From positions 1 to 18,036 of the forward strand of contig JALOPK010000024.1 in NCBI GenBank assembly GCA_025453925.1: 18,036 bases of DNA. The letters are read 5' to 3'. Under the pieces are notes generated by a model that did no database searches, was not told where the DNA came from, and worked only from the letters and a program-made list of their open reading frames with translations. Origin of the DNA: Candidatus Eiseniibacteriota bacterium (lineage in GTDB: Bacteria; JAFGKV01). The translations under genes and the position numbers were made by a program. Below, one piece after another: positions 1 to 8,505 of this stretch; the stretch's first letter is position 1, and each line of letters begins with the position of its first letter.

Positions 1-2733
1 CAGGCAGTTGAGTGACAGCGGCGCGCTTTCGGTGGCGTCCCCGAACACGCCGCCGAAGTTGCGGTACAGGGCCGTGCGCTGGGTGTTGGCGACGATGAGA
101 TCGAGCCATCCGTCGCCATCGAAGTCCAGCCAGGCGGCGCCCGAGGAGCTCCGTGGATCCTCCACGCCGGCGTCGATCTGCCGGACGAAACCCATGCCCC
201 GGATGTTCCGGTAGAGCCGGTTGGGCTGCCCCGATGATCCCTTGTTGGTCACGTAGAGGTCGAGCCATCCGTCGGCGTCGTAGTCTCCCCAGATGCCGCC
301 GGTGGAGGTCAACTCCTCGTCAGCCAGCCCGAGGTTCGCTGCCCGTTCGAGAAAGGTCCCGTCACCATTGTTCACGTAGAACTGGTTCACCTGGCCGAGC
401 CAGACGGTGCCGTAGTTGGCGACGAAAAGGTCAAGATCACCGTCGCGATCGTAGTCTGCCCATGAGGCCCCGTAAGAGATCGAGTCACTGGCCACACCGG
501 CGGCCGCGGCGATGTCGGTGAAGGTGCCGTCGCCATTGTTGCGGTAGAGTTGGTTGCTTTGCTGCTGGTGGGCGACGAACAGATCAAGCCATCCATCGCC
601 ATCGTAGTCGCCCCATACCGGTGCGAAGTTCTTGACCGAGGTGGAAACCAGCCCCGCCGCAGCACTCACGTCACTGAAGCTCTGCGCCTCGTCGTTGCGG
701 AAGAGCGCAATGCCCGCTGCCGTGCCACGGGCGAGGTCGGCATCGCCGTCATTGTCGAAGTCGCCCCATGCCGCGCCTTGGCCTTGGCCGGTTGAGGGCA
801 GGCCCACCGCCGCAGTCACATTGACGAGCGTGTCGCCGTCGTTGCGGTAGAGGCCGTGACTGTTGCTCCATGCGGAACGGTAGAGGTCGGCATCGCCGTC
901 ACCATCGAAATCGGCGAAGACCGCGGTGATGCTTCCCGTCACGCCGCCGAGCCCGAAGTCGGCGGCGGCATTGGCCATCACCTGAGCCGCCATGGGCACG
1001 CTGAACGGCAGGTCTTCAGAGTAGCCTCCGGCGCTCAGCCGCAGCGTGAACGGCACGTGGTAGCCGATCTCGGCGTCTGGTGCGACGCCTACCGTGATCC
1101 CGCCTGCCGATGGCGCGACGCTGTCGGTAGGGATGGTGCCGAAGGAGATCGCCGCGGTGGTATCCACCGCCACGGATGGGTCCTCGGTCCGCACTGCGCC
1201 CACCACGCCGGATGCGTCCTGCCAGAAGTTGCGCACCGTGAAGGACAGAGTGACGGTCTCCCCCGGGCCGAGAAGCCCATCGCCGTTACCGCCCGTGCCG
1301 TCGTCCACGGTGACGGTCAGGAGCCGGAGCGCCGGATGGGGCGCCTCAGTGAGTGCCCGGGCTCCGTTCACCCGTCCGCACCCCAGCTTGCCCCTGAAGC
1401 CGGGGTTGGTGCCGTCGATTTCGTCGCAAGTGCCGACGAGCTGATAGTACAACTCGACGTTGGTGAGGGCGGGATTGCGTGAGAGGAGCAATCCTGCGAC
1501 GCCGGCCACATACGGGCATGACGCGGACGTGCCGCTGAAGTCGGGCATGTAGGTGTCGTCGAAGGCGGTGGTCCAGATGTCGACACCGGGCGCCGACACG
1601 CCCACCCACGCGCCGTAGTTGGAGAACGATGCCTTGATATCCTGCTGCTGCGTGGCGCCCACGGCCAGTACTTCGGGATACCCTGCCGGGGTTGGCGCAG
1701 CTTCCGCCCCCTCGTTGCCGGCGGATGCCACCAGGAACACCCCGGCGGCATGGGCGTATTGCACGGCCTCGTGCAACCCGTCGGATGCACCGCTCCGGAA
1801 GCTCATGGACAGCACATCGACGCCGTTGTCCGCCGCGTAATAGAACGACTCAATGATGTCTGAGGCCACGGCCGTGGCATTGCCCGAGGGGTGGCCGTAG
1901 AACGTCTTCAACGGCATGATGGTGCAGCCCCAGGAGGTGCCCGCGACAAGGAGCCCATTGTCCGTGACTGCCCCGGCGATACCCGCTGTCGCGGTGCCAT
2001 GGCCGTCGAAGTCCATGGGGTCGGGATCCGGCGGGAGCGAATCCTCTCCCTCCGCCACGTTTGCCGCGGTCACGAAGTCCCATCCGATCACGTCGTCGAT
2101 GTAGCCGTTCCCGTCTGCATCGAGGCTGTCGAAATCGCCGCCCAGGGTAGCGGCGTAGTTGTCGAACGCCCCATTGCCGTTCAGATCCTCGGCGTCGTTG
2201 ATCCAGATGACGTCCGCCAGATCGGGATGATTCCAGTCGGTTCCCGTGTCGCTGATGCCGATGACCACCTGCGGCGAGCCGCGGGCCACGTCCCATGCGG
2301 CGGGCAGGCTCATCCGCGGCATGGCCCACTGCTGGGGGTAGAGCGGATCGTTGGGCGCCGCATCCAGGGTAGCGTAGAAGTCAGGGTGGGCGTAGATGAC
2401 GCCTGGGAGAGCCGCCAGGTGTTGGGCGACAACGGCCGGATCCACATCGACGCCGTAGGAGAGGGCCAGAATCCCCGCAGAGCCAAAGCGGCTCCTGAGC
2501 CCATCGTTCCGGCCATCACGCCGGGGCTTGACAAGCTGACGGACGCCATCGACAACCAGGGACTCAAGGTAGTCGTCCAATTCGGCATGTCCGGTCGCAG
2601 TACCGGCGAGCACACGCTCGGCAACCGAAGGGTCGGCTTTCAGGACCAGTCGGTAGGGCGGGTAGTCCTGTGCGTCAACGGCGTGCGACGACGCTATCGC
2701 AGCAATCAGCGCATACTGGGCAATGCGACGCAT
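1..2733 (-). CDS. Exported S8 subtilisin-like serine protease with FG-GAP/VCBS-type repeats (3' end outside window)
   Basis: Secreted endopeptidase of the subtilase family; 911 residues are visible and the reading frame is still open at base 1. Residues 1-22 form a signal peptide (MRRIAQYALIAAI, cleavage near DAQ). Residues about 25-120 look like an I9-type propeptide. The catalytic domain has the complete triad: Asp162 in SDTGTD, His245 in DGHGTATAG, and Ser403 in FSGTSASCPYVAG, with oxyanion Asn340 in SAGNEG. From about residue 600 six repeats of roughly 50-55 residues each carry a DxDxDG calcium-binding loop followed by an acidic/hydrophobic stretch (DFDGDGDADL, DYDGDGWLDL and variants), as in FG-GAP/VCBS propeller repeats. 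An extra EF-hand-like loop DADGNGYIDD lies near residue 205. The start is set by AAGGAG at 2741-2746, seven bases upstream. It lies 239 bp downstream of the giant regulator on the same strand and may be read separately. Substrate is unknown; the repeats suggest adhesion or propeller folding on the cell surface. Confidence 0.93.
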   Translation of the reverse strand, partial: MRRIAQYALIAAIASSHAVDAQDYPPYRLVLKADPSVAERVLAGTATGHAELDDYLESLVVDGVRQLVKPRRDGRNDGLRSRFGSAGILALSYGVDVDPAVVAQHLAALPGVIYAHPDFYATLDAAPNDPLYPQQWAMPRMSLPAAWDVARGSPQVVIGISDTGTDWNHPDLADVIWINDAEDLNGNGAFDNYAATLGGDFDSLDADGNGYIDDVIGWDFVTAANVAEGEDSLPPDPDPMDFDGHGTATAGIAGAVTDNGLLVAGTSWGCTIMPLKTFYGHPSGNATAVASDIIESFYYAADNGVDVLSMSFRSGASDGLHEAVQYAHAAGVFLVASAGNEGAEAAPTPAGYPEVLAVGATQQQDIKASFSNYGAWVGVSAPGVDIWTTAFDDTYMPDFSGTSASCPYVAGVAGLLLSRNPALTNVELYYQLVGTCDEIDGTNPGFRGKLGCGRVNGARALTEAPHPALRLLTVTVDDGTGGNGDGLLGPGETVTLSFTVRNFWQDASGVVGAVRTEDPSVAVDTTAAISFGTIPTDSVAPSAGGITVGVAPDAEIGYHVPFTLRLSAGGYSEDLPFSVPMAAQVMANAAADFGLGGVTGSITAVFADFDGDGDADLYRSAWSNSHGLYRNDGDTLVNVTAAVGLPSTGQGQGAAWGDFDNDGDADLARGTAAGIALFRNDEAQSFSDVSAAAGLVSTSVKNFAPVWGDYDGDGWLDLFVAHQQQSNQLYRNNGDGTFTDIAAAAGVASDSISYGASWADYDRDGDLDLFVANYGTVWLGQVNQFYVNNGDGTFLERAANLGLADEELTSTGGIWGDYDADGWLDLYVTNKGSSGQPNRLYRNIRGMGFVRQIDAGVEDPRSSSGAAWLDFDGDGWLDLIVANTQRTALYRNFGGVFGDATESAPLSLNCL

Positions 2734-2972
2734 GAGTTCGCTCCTTCTGGAACAGCACGAGTGCGACGAAGAGACGGATCGGGGCGTGGAACGGACATGT
2801 TAGCCATTTCCACTGCATTCGGCCATTGTCGCCTATCCGTGAACCCGGACGCTCCGGATGTGGCGCCTCCCCGTGCTCCAGTCGTTCAATGGCCCCGGTT
2901 CCGCCCATACCGTCGAGAACTCGTCGATGCCTGCAGACCGAACCACCGCAGGCACGATCGGGCAAGCCTCCG
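2734..2972. other. Intergenic region between regulator stop and protease start
   Basis: This is a 239-bp gap without a supported gene. On the minus strand it must hold the protease promoter if the protease is not co-transcribed with the regulator. A possible -10 (TAACAT) is visible on the minus strand near 2799, but no good -35 partner was found. A small inverted repeat (TGCCTGC/GCAGGCA, 2928-2954, 13-nt loop) follows the regulator stop and lacks a T-run, so it is only a weak terminator candidate. Confidence 0.5.
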
Positions 2973-5900
2973 TCAGGAGCGGGCTTCCTCCGTGTTCCCC
3001 CCTGGGCGCCGCGGGCCTGGAGGTGCCGGCCCCAGATCATGACGCCGCATGAGCCGTTGGATCTGTCGGCGGCCGATGGCCAGCCTGCGGGCGGCTGCTG
3101 ATACGTTCCAGCCCGACTCCTTAAGCGCCCGGTCCAGGCACTGACGCTCCGCGGCCCGCAACTCCTCGGCCAAAGGACCGACCAACCGGCCGTCACGGCT
3201 GCTCAGGGGCGCGTCCAGGACCAGCGTGAGCGCGTCCGGATCCACGACCGTTCCCGGGGACAAGGCCACTGCCGCTTCGACCACGTGCTCCAACTCGCGA
3301 ACATTTCCCCGCCAGTCACGCGCGCACAACATGGCCATCGCCTGGCGATCCACGCGCCGGATCTGGGCGCCGAAGCGCTCATTGTACACTGACACGAAAT
3401 GGGAAACCAGAAGTGGAATGTCCTGCCGACGCTCCCGCAACGCCGGAAGTCTGACCACGACCACCTTGATCCTATAGTACAAATCCGGCCTGAACCGACC
3501 TTGTTCCATCGCCTGGTGCAGATCACGGTTGGTCGCGCAGAGGACCCGGGCGTCGGTCTGTCTGGCGGCGGCCCGGCCCACAGGGCGCACCTCCCCGGAG
3601 TCCAGCACGCGCAGGAGCTTTGCTTGCAGGGAGAGGCTCATGTCGGCGATCTCGTCGAGGAAGATCGTCCCACCGGTGGCGGCGACGAAGAGGCCCTCGG
3701 TCTCCCCCGTGGCGCCGGTGAAAGCTCCCCTCGCGTGGCCAAAGAGCTCGCTCTCCAGCAGGCCTTCGGGCAGCGCGCTGCAGTTGACGGTCACAAAACG
3801 GCCGCGGCGACGTGGGCTGAGATGGTGGATCGCCTTGGCAATCAGCTCCTTGCCGGTGCCGGTCTCTCCCTGGATCAGCACCGTCACCGAACTCCGTGCC
3901 ACCGCGCGCACCGCCCTGGCGACCGCCATCATGCCCGGGCTGTGACCCACCAGCGTCTCGATGGATTCGGACGCCTCGAGTCTCTCGTGCAGTTGGGCGT
4001 TCTCGTCCTCCAGTTCTGCGAGCAGCCGCCGGTTCTCCATGGCGATGGCCGCGTGGTTCGCGAAGGCAACCAGAAAGGAGATGTCATCCTCCACCAGCCG
4101 GCGGCTCAGATCGCTGGAGTCCACGTAGATGGTGCCGGTGATCACGCCGCGCACAGTCAGCGGGACGCAGGCGAAGCACGCGATTCGATTCAGGCGGATG
4201 CTGTCGTGGTCGGAGAACCGAGCGTCTTTCAACGCGTCATCGGAGAAGACGGGCACGCCCGCTCCCGCGACCTGGCGCACCACGGCTTCGCTGATCCTGC
4301 TGGCATCAGCGACGGTCGCGCCGTCGATTTCGGTTTTGGCGCGAACGACGAGGTCCTTCGACGCGGGGTCTACAAGAATGATGAGCCCGCGCTCGCCCCC
4401 CACGGCGTGTACGGCGAGGTCGAGCACCTGGTCCAGCAAGCCCTCGGCGGATTCCGCCGAATTGACGAGGGTCAGCATGCGGTACAGGGCCGACAGCTTC
4501 CGCGTGGTGGCCACGGCGGCTCCTCCTGTCGCCCCGGAGGAGAGTCTTTCCAGTGCCTCCTCTGCGTCCCGAAGCCGAAGAGCGGATCCGAGACGCCGGA
4601 ATGCGTCGGCTGCTTGGGCCAGGTAGCGTTCGGGCGCGCGGAATCCCCCTGCCTGGTGCCCGTCGGCGAGCCACCGGCCCACCGCCAGTCTCACCAGCGC
4701 CGTTTCCTCAGCATCCGGTCTATCGCCCGCAAGCGCGAGGCACCGCTGCAACACGGAAGCCGCGTCCTGGTGCCGCCCAGCGGAAGCCAGGGCCTGGCCG
4801 AGGGTGCGGAGGACGATCACTTCGTCAACGGTTCCCTGGTAGCCCGGCGAACTGGCGGCGCGTTCCGCCGCGCGTACCGCGTCCTCGCCGCGCCCCTGGG
4901 CGATCCGGAGGACGGCCAGCTCACAATAGGTGCGGAGGCGGAGCTGGGCATCGCCGGCCTCATCCACCATGCGGAGCGCATCATCCATGTGCGTGCCCGC
5001 CTGGTCGAGGAGACCTTGCTCGCGCTTGAGTCGCGCGAGGCAGAGCATCTCCACCACCGACCCTTCCGGATCGTCGCTGCCGGGCCCCAGCGCAGTGACC
5101 TGGGACAGGCAGTGTTCCGCCTGGGCTGCCTCGCCGCAATCCAGCCACACATTCGCAAGATTCCGCAACGCTTTCCGCTCCGCGGAACGGTCTCCTCTAT
5201 GGCGGGCGCGAACCCTGGCTTCCATGAAGAGCGCACGGGCCTGGGCACGCTCCCCGCAGGCGTTCATGGCGAGACCGTGGTTGTTGAGGGCACGGCATGC
5301 GGTCCGCCATCGTCCGCTCTCAAGCGCCAGACGGACCGCCCTTGCAAAGGAGGCACAGGCGCCCCATGGGTCCCCGATTGTGAGTTCCAGCAGACCCAGT
5401 GTGTTGTGGACCTGCGACAGGAAGGACACGGCGCCCGCTGCACCCAGACGGTCCAAGGCCAGACGCAGCCACTGCCGTGCTTCCGCGTAGCTCCCCGCAC
5501 GTCGGGTCAAGATCCCCAGGTTGAGAGCGCAGCGACCCGCATCAAGCTCCTGCCCCTCGGACTCGCGCGCGTGGTAGCTGCCCTCCAGCGGCACCCGTGC
5601 CTCCTCAAGCCTGCCCTGCATGAGCAGGGCGACGCCCAGAGTGTTCTCCAGGCTGGATCGCAGGGAAGGGTCTGCGGCGCCTGTCTCCAGGCCGGCGCGG
5701 GCGTGTCGCTCGGCGTCAACCCATCTCCTTCCCTCCGCCGCAACATGGGCGGCCGCGCTCATGACCTCTGCCCGGACGGGAGGCGGAAGGGGGATTTCCA
5801 GCAGCTCTCCCAGCCGTCGTTCCGCATCGCGTTCAGTCCCTACGGCCGAGTCCGCCTTGGCCAGCATCAGGGTGAGCTCGGCTCGTTGGGCGATGGGGAG

Positions 5901-8027
5901 GGCTTCAGCGTCACCGATCGCGAGAGCCCGGGCCGCCTGGGTTGCGGTCTGCCGCCACTGCCCGAGAGCTGCATGGCACACCGCCGTTCCGCGTGCCACG
6001 CGGATACCCATGGGCCCATCGTCGGGAGGAACACAACGTTCGACCATACGGAAGAGGCTCAAGGCGGTCTGGTATTCCCGCGTCTGGAGAGACTTCTCGG
6101 CCGCCGGCAGCCCAAGACCCAAGGCCTCGGGGAATGCTCCCGATTCCGCCAGATGCCACACCAGCGGCGCGACCCATTCCGAATCGTCGGGCCGGCGGGC
6201 GAGGATGGCCCGGGCCGCCCTGGCATGCAGTTGGGTGCGCTCGCTCGCATCCAGGGATGCCAGCAGACAATCCCTTAGCGCGGGGTACCGGAGCGCCCAT
6301 CCCCCTCCTCGGCGAACCACATGGGCGCCTTCCACAAGCGCCCGCACGGCCTCATCGAGTTCTGAGGCCGACGCGGCGGCCACTTCGCCCAGAACGTCAT
6401 CCGCATGGCGCTCGCCCAGCGCCGCGATTGCCGTCAGGACTCTCCGGTGGAGCGCAGGCATCGGCCCGAGCACCCCCCAGCTCGTCCATGCCTCGGGGGA
6501 CTGCAGGTCCGGAATGCTCTCCGCAATCCACTGACCGCCGCTCCGGCGAAGACTGCCCAGGGTGATAAGGTGACCAAGAATGTGCGGTACGACCGTGGGG
6601 TCCCCACCCGATGCCGCGTGGACTACCGCCGCGATTTCCGAGCCACAGGCTTCGATTCCAAGGCACGAGCAGACCAGGCGTGCCGTCTCGCCGCGGGTGA
6701 GGCGTCTCAGCCGGACGGTGCGAACATGGGGCCGGGCGCATACGCCCGAAATCGCGGCCTGCAGCCGACGAAGGTTCTCTTTGTCTACCGCGACGGTCAT
6801 CATCACCTGCTCGCCGGCCAGCAGCGGGCCCGCGGCGTCCAGGAATACGCCGAGGGAGTCGATGTCGCTCCGGCCGGGGTCGATCAGCAGGGAAAGAGGC
6901 TGGCCCGAGGCCAGCCGGGCGGCCTCCGCGAGACATCTGATCCGGGCTCCCATCGCCGGGGGAACATTGTCTCCCGCGGGTGCATCCGGTTGCGTCAGGG
7001 CCTGGGTGCGTCTGACGAGTTCGTGGATGAGATCGGCATGGGAGCAGGCATCAGGCCCGCCGACGGTGACCCGGTCGACGCCCGCGAGACCGAGTTCGAT
7101 GGACAGCCGCGCAAGCAGGTCTTCGGCCCGAGCCCCATTGTGTCCATAGACCAGCATCTGAGTTCCGCGGCCGTGACCGGCGAGCTCCATGGCCCGTCGG
7201 ATGAACCTCCATGGCCTTTCCTCGAATGTCGCGGGGAGGGCAGGGAGCGATATGCCGGGCCGCCTTCTCTCCCGAGCGCCGAGGAGGGCCTCAGCGGACC
7301 GCGGACGTTCGCCGGGCTCCTTGGACAAAAGTCGGAGCACGAGACGGGCCATGGCGGGCGAGACGCGGTCATTGATCTCGCGGGGGTCGCGAGGCTGCTC
7401 GTGAAGGTGAGCATCCAGGACGGCCTGTACGGAGTCGCGGGTAAAGACCGGCTGACCGGTGAGCACCTCGAACAGGGTCGCCCCCAGAGAGTAGAGGTCG
7501 GCGCGCCGGTCCGGACGGTCGCCCCGCACGAGCTCGGGGGGAGCAAACGCGGCCGTGCCCCTGAACCCCGCCCCCTCGGTCGGCTGGGGCCGGCAGAATC
7601 CGAAATCGGTCAGGACGGCTCGAGACGGAGGGGATCGGCAGCCGTCGAGGAGGATGTTGGACGGCTTGATGTCGCCATGAAGGAGTCCTCGACCGTGGGC
7701 GGCCTGCAGCCCTCGACACACGCCGTCGAGCAGCTTCCTCAAGCATCCCTCGCCCCACGTGAGGTATGCCTCCCGCAACGTCGGCCCGGCCACGTACTCC
7801 AGCGCCAGGTAGCGGCTCTTTGCGGACAGAAAGGCATCCAGCACCCGGACGATGTTCACATGATCCAGATCCGCCCACGCCTGGATGCCGGCCCGCTCGG
7901 GGTCATCACGGAGGAGCTTGACGGCAACCGTGGTGTGTCGCCAGTGATCCGTCGCACGATACACCCGCCCCTCACCGCCTTCGGCGAGAAGCGCTTCCAG
8001 CGTGTACCGGCCGGCCAGCAGACTCAT
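2973..8027 (-). CDS. Giant sigma-54-dependent activator: Ser/Thr kinase + degenerate NTPase + TPR + GAF + sigma-54 AAA+ + Fis HTH
   Basis: A 1684-residue one-protein signalling and transcription factor. Residues 7-245 are a Hanks-type kinase: Lys37 (VAVK), catalytic loop HGDIKPSN with Asp119 and Asn124, DFG at 141-143 and an APE-like PPE. The usual alpha-C Glu is not obvious and HRD is HGD. Residues about 270-600 resemble the NTPase module often placed after such kinases, but the P-loop position reads GHNGARAED (295-303) without the Lys-Thr/Ser, so nucleotide binding is probably lost. TPR-type helices fill about 620-1160. GAF spans about 1187-1335, followed by a short coiled coil. The sigma-54 AAA+ domain is intact: Walker A GETGTGKE at 1387, GAFTGA at 1434-1439, Walker B TIFLDE to 1459. 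A Fis-type HTH spans about 1640-1665. The start is chosen at 8027 because GGAGG (minus strand, 8034-8038) lies 6 nt upstream; a further ATG at 8063 falls inside a palindromic operator and lacks a ribosome site. It probably activates the sigma-54 promoters in 8028-8777. Confidence 0.92.
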   Translation of the reverse strand: MSLLAGRYTLEALLAEGGEGRVYRATDHWRHTTVAVKLLRDDPERAGIQAWADLDHVNIVRVLDAFLSAKSRYLALEYVAGPTLREAYLTWGEGCLRKLLDGVCRGLQAAHGRGLLHGDIKPSNILLDGCRSPPSRAVLTDFGFCRPQPTEGAGFRGTAAFAPPELVRGDRPDRRADLYSLGATLFEVLTGQPVFTRDSVQAVLDAHLHEQPRDPREINDRVSPAMARLVLRLLSKEPGERPRSAEALLGARERRRPGISLPALPATFEERPWRFIRRAMELAGHGRGTQMLVYGHNGARAEDLLARLSIELGLAGVDRVTVGGPDACSHADLIHELVRRTQALTQPDAPAGDNVPPAMGARIRCLAEAARLASGQPLSLLIDPGRSDIDSLGVFLDAAGPLLAGEQVMMTVAVDKENLRRLQAAISGVCARPHVRTVRLRRLTRGETARLVCSCLGIEACGSEIAAVVHAASGGDPTVVPHILGHLITLGSLRRSGGQWIAESIPDLQSPEAWTSWGVLGPMPALHRRVLTAIAALGERHADDVLGEVAAASASELDEAVRALVEGAHVVRRGGGWALRYPALRDCLLASLDASERTQLHARAARAILARRPDDSEWVAPLVWHLAESGAFPEALGLGLPAAEKSLQTREYQTALSLFRMVERCVPPDDGPMGIRVARGTAVCHAALGQWRQTATQAARALAIGDAEALPIAQRAELTLMLAKADSAVGTERDAERRLGELLEIPLPPPVRAEVMSAAAHVAAEGRRWVDAERHARAGLETGAADPSLRSSLENTLGVALLMQGRLEEARVPLEGSYHARESEGQELDAGRCALNLGILTRRAGSYAEARQWLRLALDRLGAAGAVSFLSQVHNTLGLLELTIGDPWGACASFARAVRLALESGRWRTACRALNNHGLAMNACGERAQARALFMEARVRARHRGDRSAERKALRNLANVWLDCGEAAQAEHCLSQVTALGPGSDDPEGSVVEMLCLARLKREQGLLDQAGTHMDDALRMVDEAGDAQLRLRTYCELAVLRIAQGRGEDAVRAAERAASSPGYQGTVDEVIVLRTLGQALASAGRHQDAASVLQRCLALAGDRPDAEETALVRLAVGRWLADGHQAGGFRAPERYLAQAADAFRRLGSALRLRDAEEALERLSSGATGGAAVATTRKLSALYRMLTLVNSAESAEGLLDQVLDLAVHAVGGERGLIILVDPASKDLVVRAKTEIDGATVADASRISEAVVRQVAGAGVPVFSDDALKDARFSDHDSIRLNRIACFACVPLTVRGVITGTIYVDSSDLSRRLVEDDISFLVAFANHAAIAMENRRLLAELEDENAQLHERLEASESIETLVGHSPGMMAVARAVRAVARSSVTVLIQGETGTGKELIAKAIHHLSPRRRGRFVTVNCSALPEGLLESELFGHARGAFTGATGETEGLFVAATGGTIFLDEIADMSLSLQAKLLRVLDSGEVRPVGRAAARQTDARVLCATNRDLHQAMEQGRFRPDLYYRIKVVVVRLPALRERRQDIPLLVSHFVSVYNERFGAQIRRVDRQAMAMLCARDWRGNVRELEHVVEAAVALSPGTVVDPDALTLVLDAPLSSRDGRLVGPLAEELRAAERQCLDRALKESGWNVSAAARRLAIGRRQIQRLMRRHDLGPAPPGPRRPGGNTEEARS

Positions 8028-8033
8028 CAGACG

Positions 8034-8038
8034 CCTCC
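8034..8038 (-). promoter_or_regulatory. Ribosome binding site fixing the regulator start
   Basis: GGAGG on the minus strand, six bases before ATG at 8027. It decides between this start and the in-frame ATG at 8063, which would give 12 extra basic residues and would lie inside the operator. Confidence 0.75.
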
Positions 8039-8040
8039 GT

Positions 8041-8072
8041 TGTCGCATCTTGGTGTGCGACATTTTGTCGCA
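8041..8072. promoter_or_regulatory. Operator/enhancer: palindrome TGCGACA-TTT-TGTCGCA plus an extra half-site
   Basis: A perfect 7-bp dyad with a 3-bp centre occupies 8056-8072. A further half-site TGTCGCA lies at 8041-8047, facing the first arm across 8 bp. The 17-bp design (7-3-7) is that of NtrC/Fis-type sigma-54 activator sites, and the same arms recur twice at 8506-8541. It sits 14-45 bp upstream of the regulator start codon and about 95 bp upstream of a weak -24/-12 candidate on the plus strand. It could therefore serve both autoregulation of the regulator and activation of the divergent small gene. Recognition by the neighbouring Fis-type HTH is inference from position and symmetry. 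Confidence 0.75.
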
Positions 8073-8167
8073 TCAGCGCAACCTATGGTGAGGGGCTACC
8101 AGGGACAAGATCAAGGGGTGTCGACAGATCAGGGCGGCAGGGCTTCACGGCCCGCTTGCTGCATGGG

Positions 8168-8183
8168 TGGTGGGGTGACTGCG
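8168..8183 (+). promoter_or_regulatory. Weak candidate -24/-12 (sigma-54) promoter for the small exported peptide
   Basis: The stretch TGG-N9-CTGC has GG and GC with the invariant 12-bp register (8169-8170 and 8181-8182), but the rest of the consensus TGGCACG-N4-TTGC is poor. Its place, about 95 bp after the palindrome at 8056-8072 and about 54 bp before the start codon, fits enhancer-dependent transcription. In G-rich DNA such a match can arise by chance. Confidence 0.28.
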
Positions 8184-8224
8184 CGCTTCCTGTCATGCCG
8201 CAGCCGGTTCACCACCCCCGTCTG

Positions 8225-8231
8225 AGGAGGT
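8225..8231 (+). promoter_or_regulatory. Strong Shine-Dalgarno AGGAGGT of the small exported peptide
   Basis: Perfect anti-16S match with 5-nt spacing to GTG at 8237. It is the main evidence that this short ORF is translated from the internal GTG. Confidence 0.8.
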
Positions 8232-8236
8232 CCTCC

Positions 8237-8428
8237 GTGTCGAGACGCCAGGTCCGGTCGAGAGCCGCCATCGCAACCCTTCTGCTAGCGTTGTGCCTTG
8301 CCACTACTGGGATTTCCCCCGCACGCGCCGACGGAACCAGTGACAAGGATGACGATCCCTCGCCGGGCCGTCTTCCGGTTGTCACCTGGTCTATGGTGCA
8401 TGCATGGGAGCTGTGCCTCGTCCTGTAG
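8237..8428 (+). CDS. Small exported peptide, 63 residues, function unknown
   Basis: No family is recognised. The product begins with a basic n-region (VSRRQVRSR), a hydrophobic core (AAIATLLLALCLATTGI) and a cleavage-type end SPARA, so it should be exported. The Arg pair (SRRQV) loosely resembles a Tat motif. The predicted mature part is only about 32 residues: an acidic stretch (DKDDD), a Pro/Gly link, then a hydrophobic tail with two Trp and one Cys, ending LCLVL. The GTG start is chosen because a full Shine-Dalgarno AGGAGGT (8225-8231) lies five bases upstream; an in-frame ATG at 8156 has no such site. It is divergent from the giant regulator, has its own strong terminator, and follows a copy of the palindromic operator. 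A secreted signal, lipid-interacting peptide or toxin are all possible; none is shown. Confidence 0.65.
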   Translation: MSRRQVRSRAAIATLLLALCLATTGISPARADGTSDKDDDPSPGRLPVVTWSMVHAWELCLVL

Positions 8429-8444
8429 TCGCCGGCTCACTGAG

Positions 8445-8478
8445 AAGGGTCGCCCCTCTTGGGGGGGCGGCCCTTTTT
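8445..8478 (+). terminator. Rho-independent terminator after the small exported peptide gene
   Basis: A 12-bp stem (AAGGGTCGCCCC with GGGGCGGCCCTT, one G-T wobble), 7-nt loop, and a run of five T at 8474-8478. It begins 17 bases after the stop codon at 8426-8428 and separates this gene from the next promoter region. Confidence 0.9.
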
Positions 8479-8505
8479 CGTTGTCCCCACGCCCGAAAAG
8501 TCAGA

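Noticed and set aside
2928-2954. Inverted repeat TGCCTGC/GCAGGCA as terminator of the giant regulator
   Set aside because: Only 7 bp, a 13-nt loop and no T-run; too weak to call.
1891-3042. A 383-codon plus-strand open frame opposite the subtilase start
   Set aside because: The minus strand encodes a signal peptide and the subtilase catalytic domain. The plus product shows no family likeness.
3399-6278. A 959-codon open frame on the plus strand
   Set aside because: It lies wholly opposite the giant regulator, whose frame has clear domains and motifs. Long antisense frames are expected in GC-rich genes, and this one has no recognisable domain.
6405-8225. A 606-codon plus-strand open frame opposite the kinase end
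   Set aside because: It is a shadow of the kinase and NTPase coding sequence, with no domain or ribosome site.
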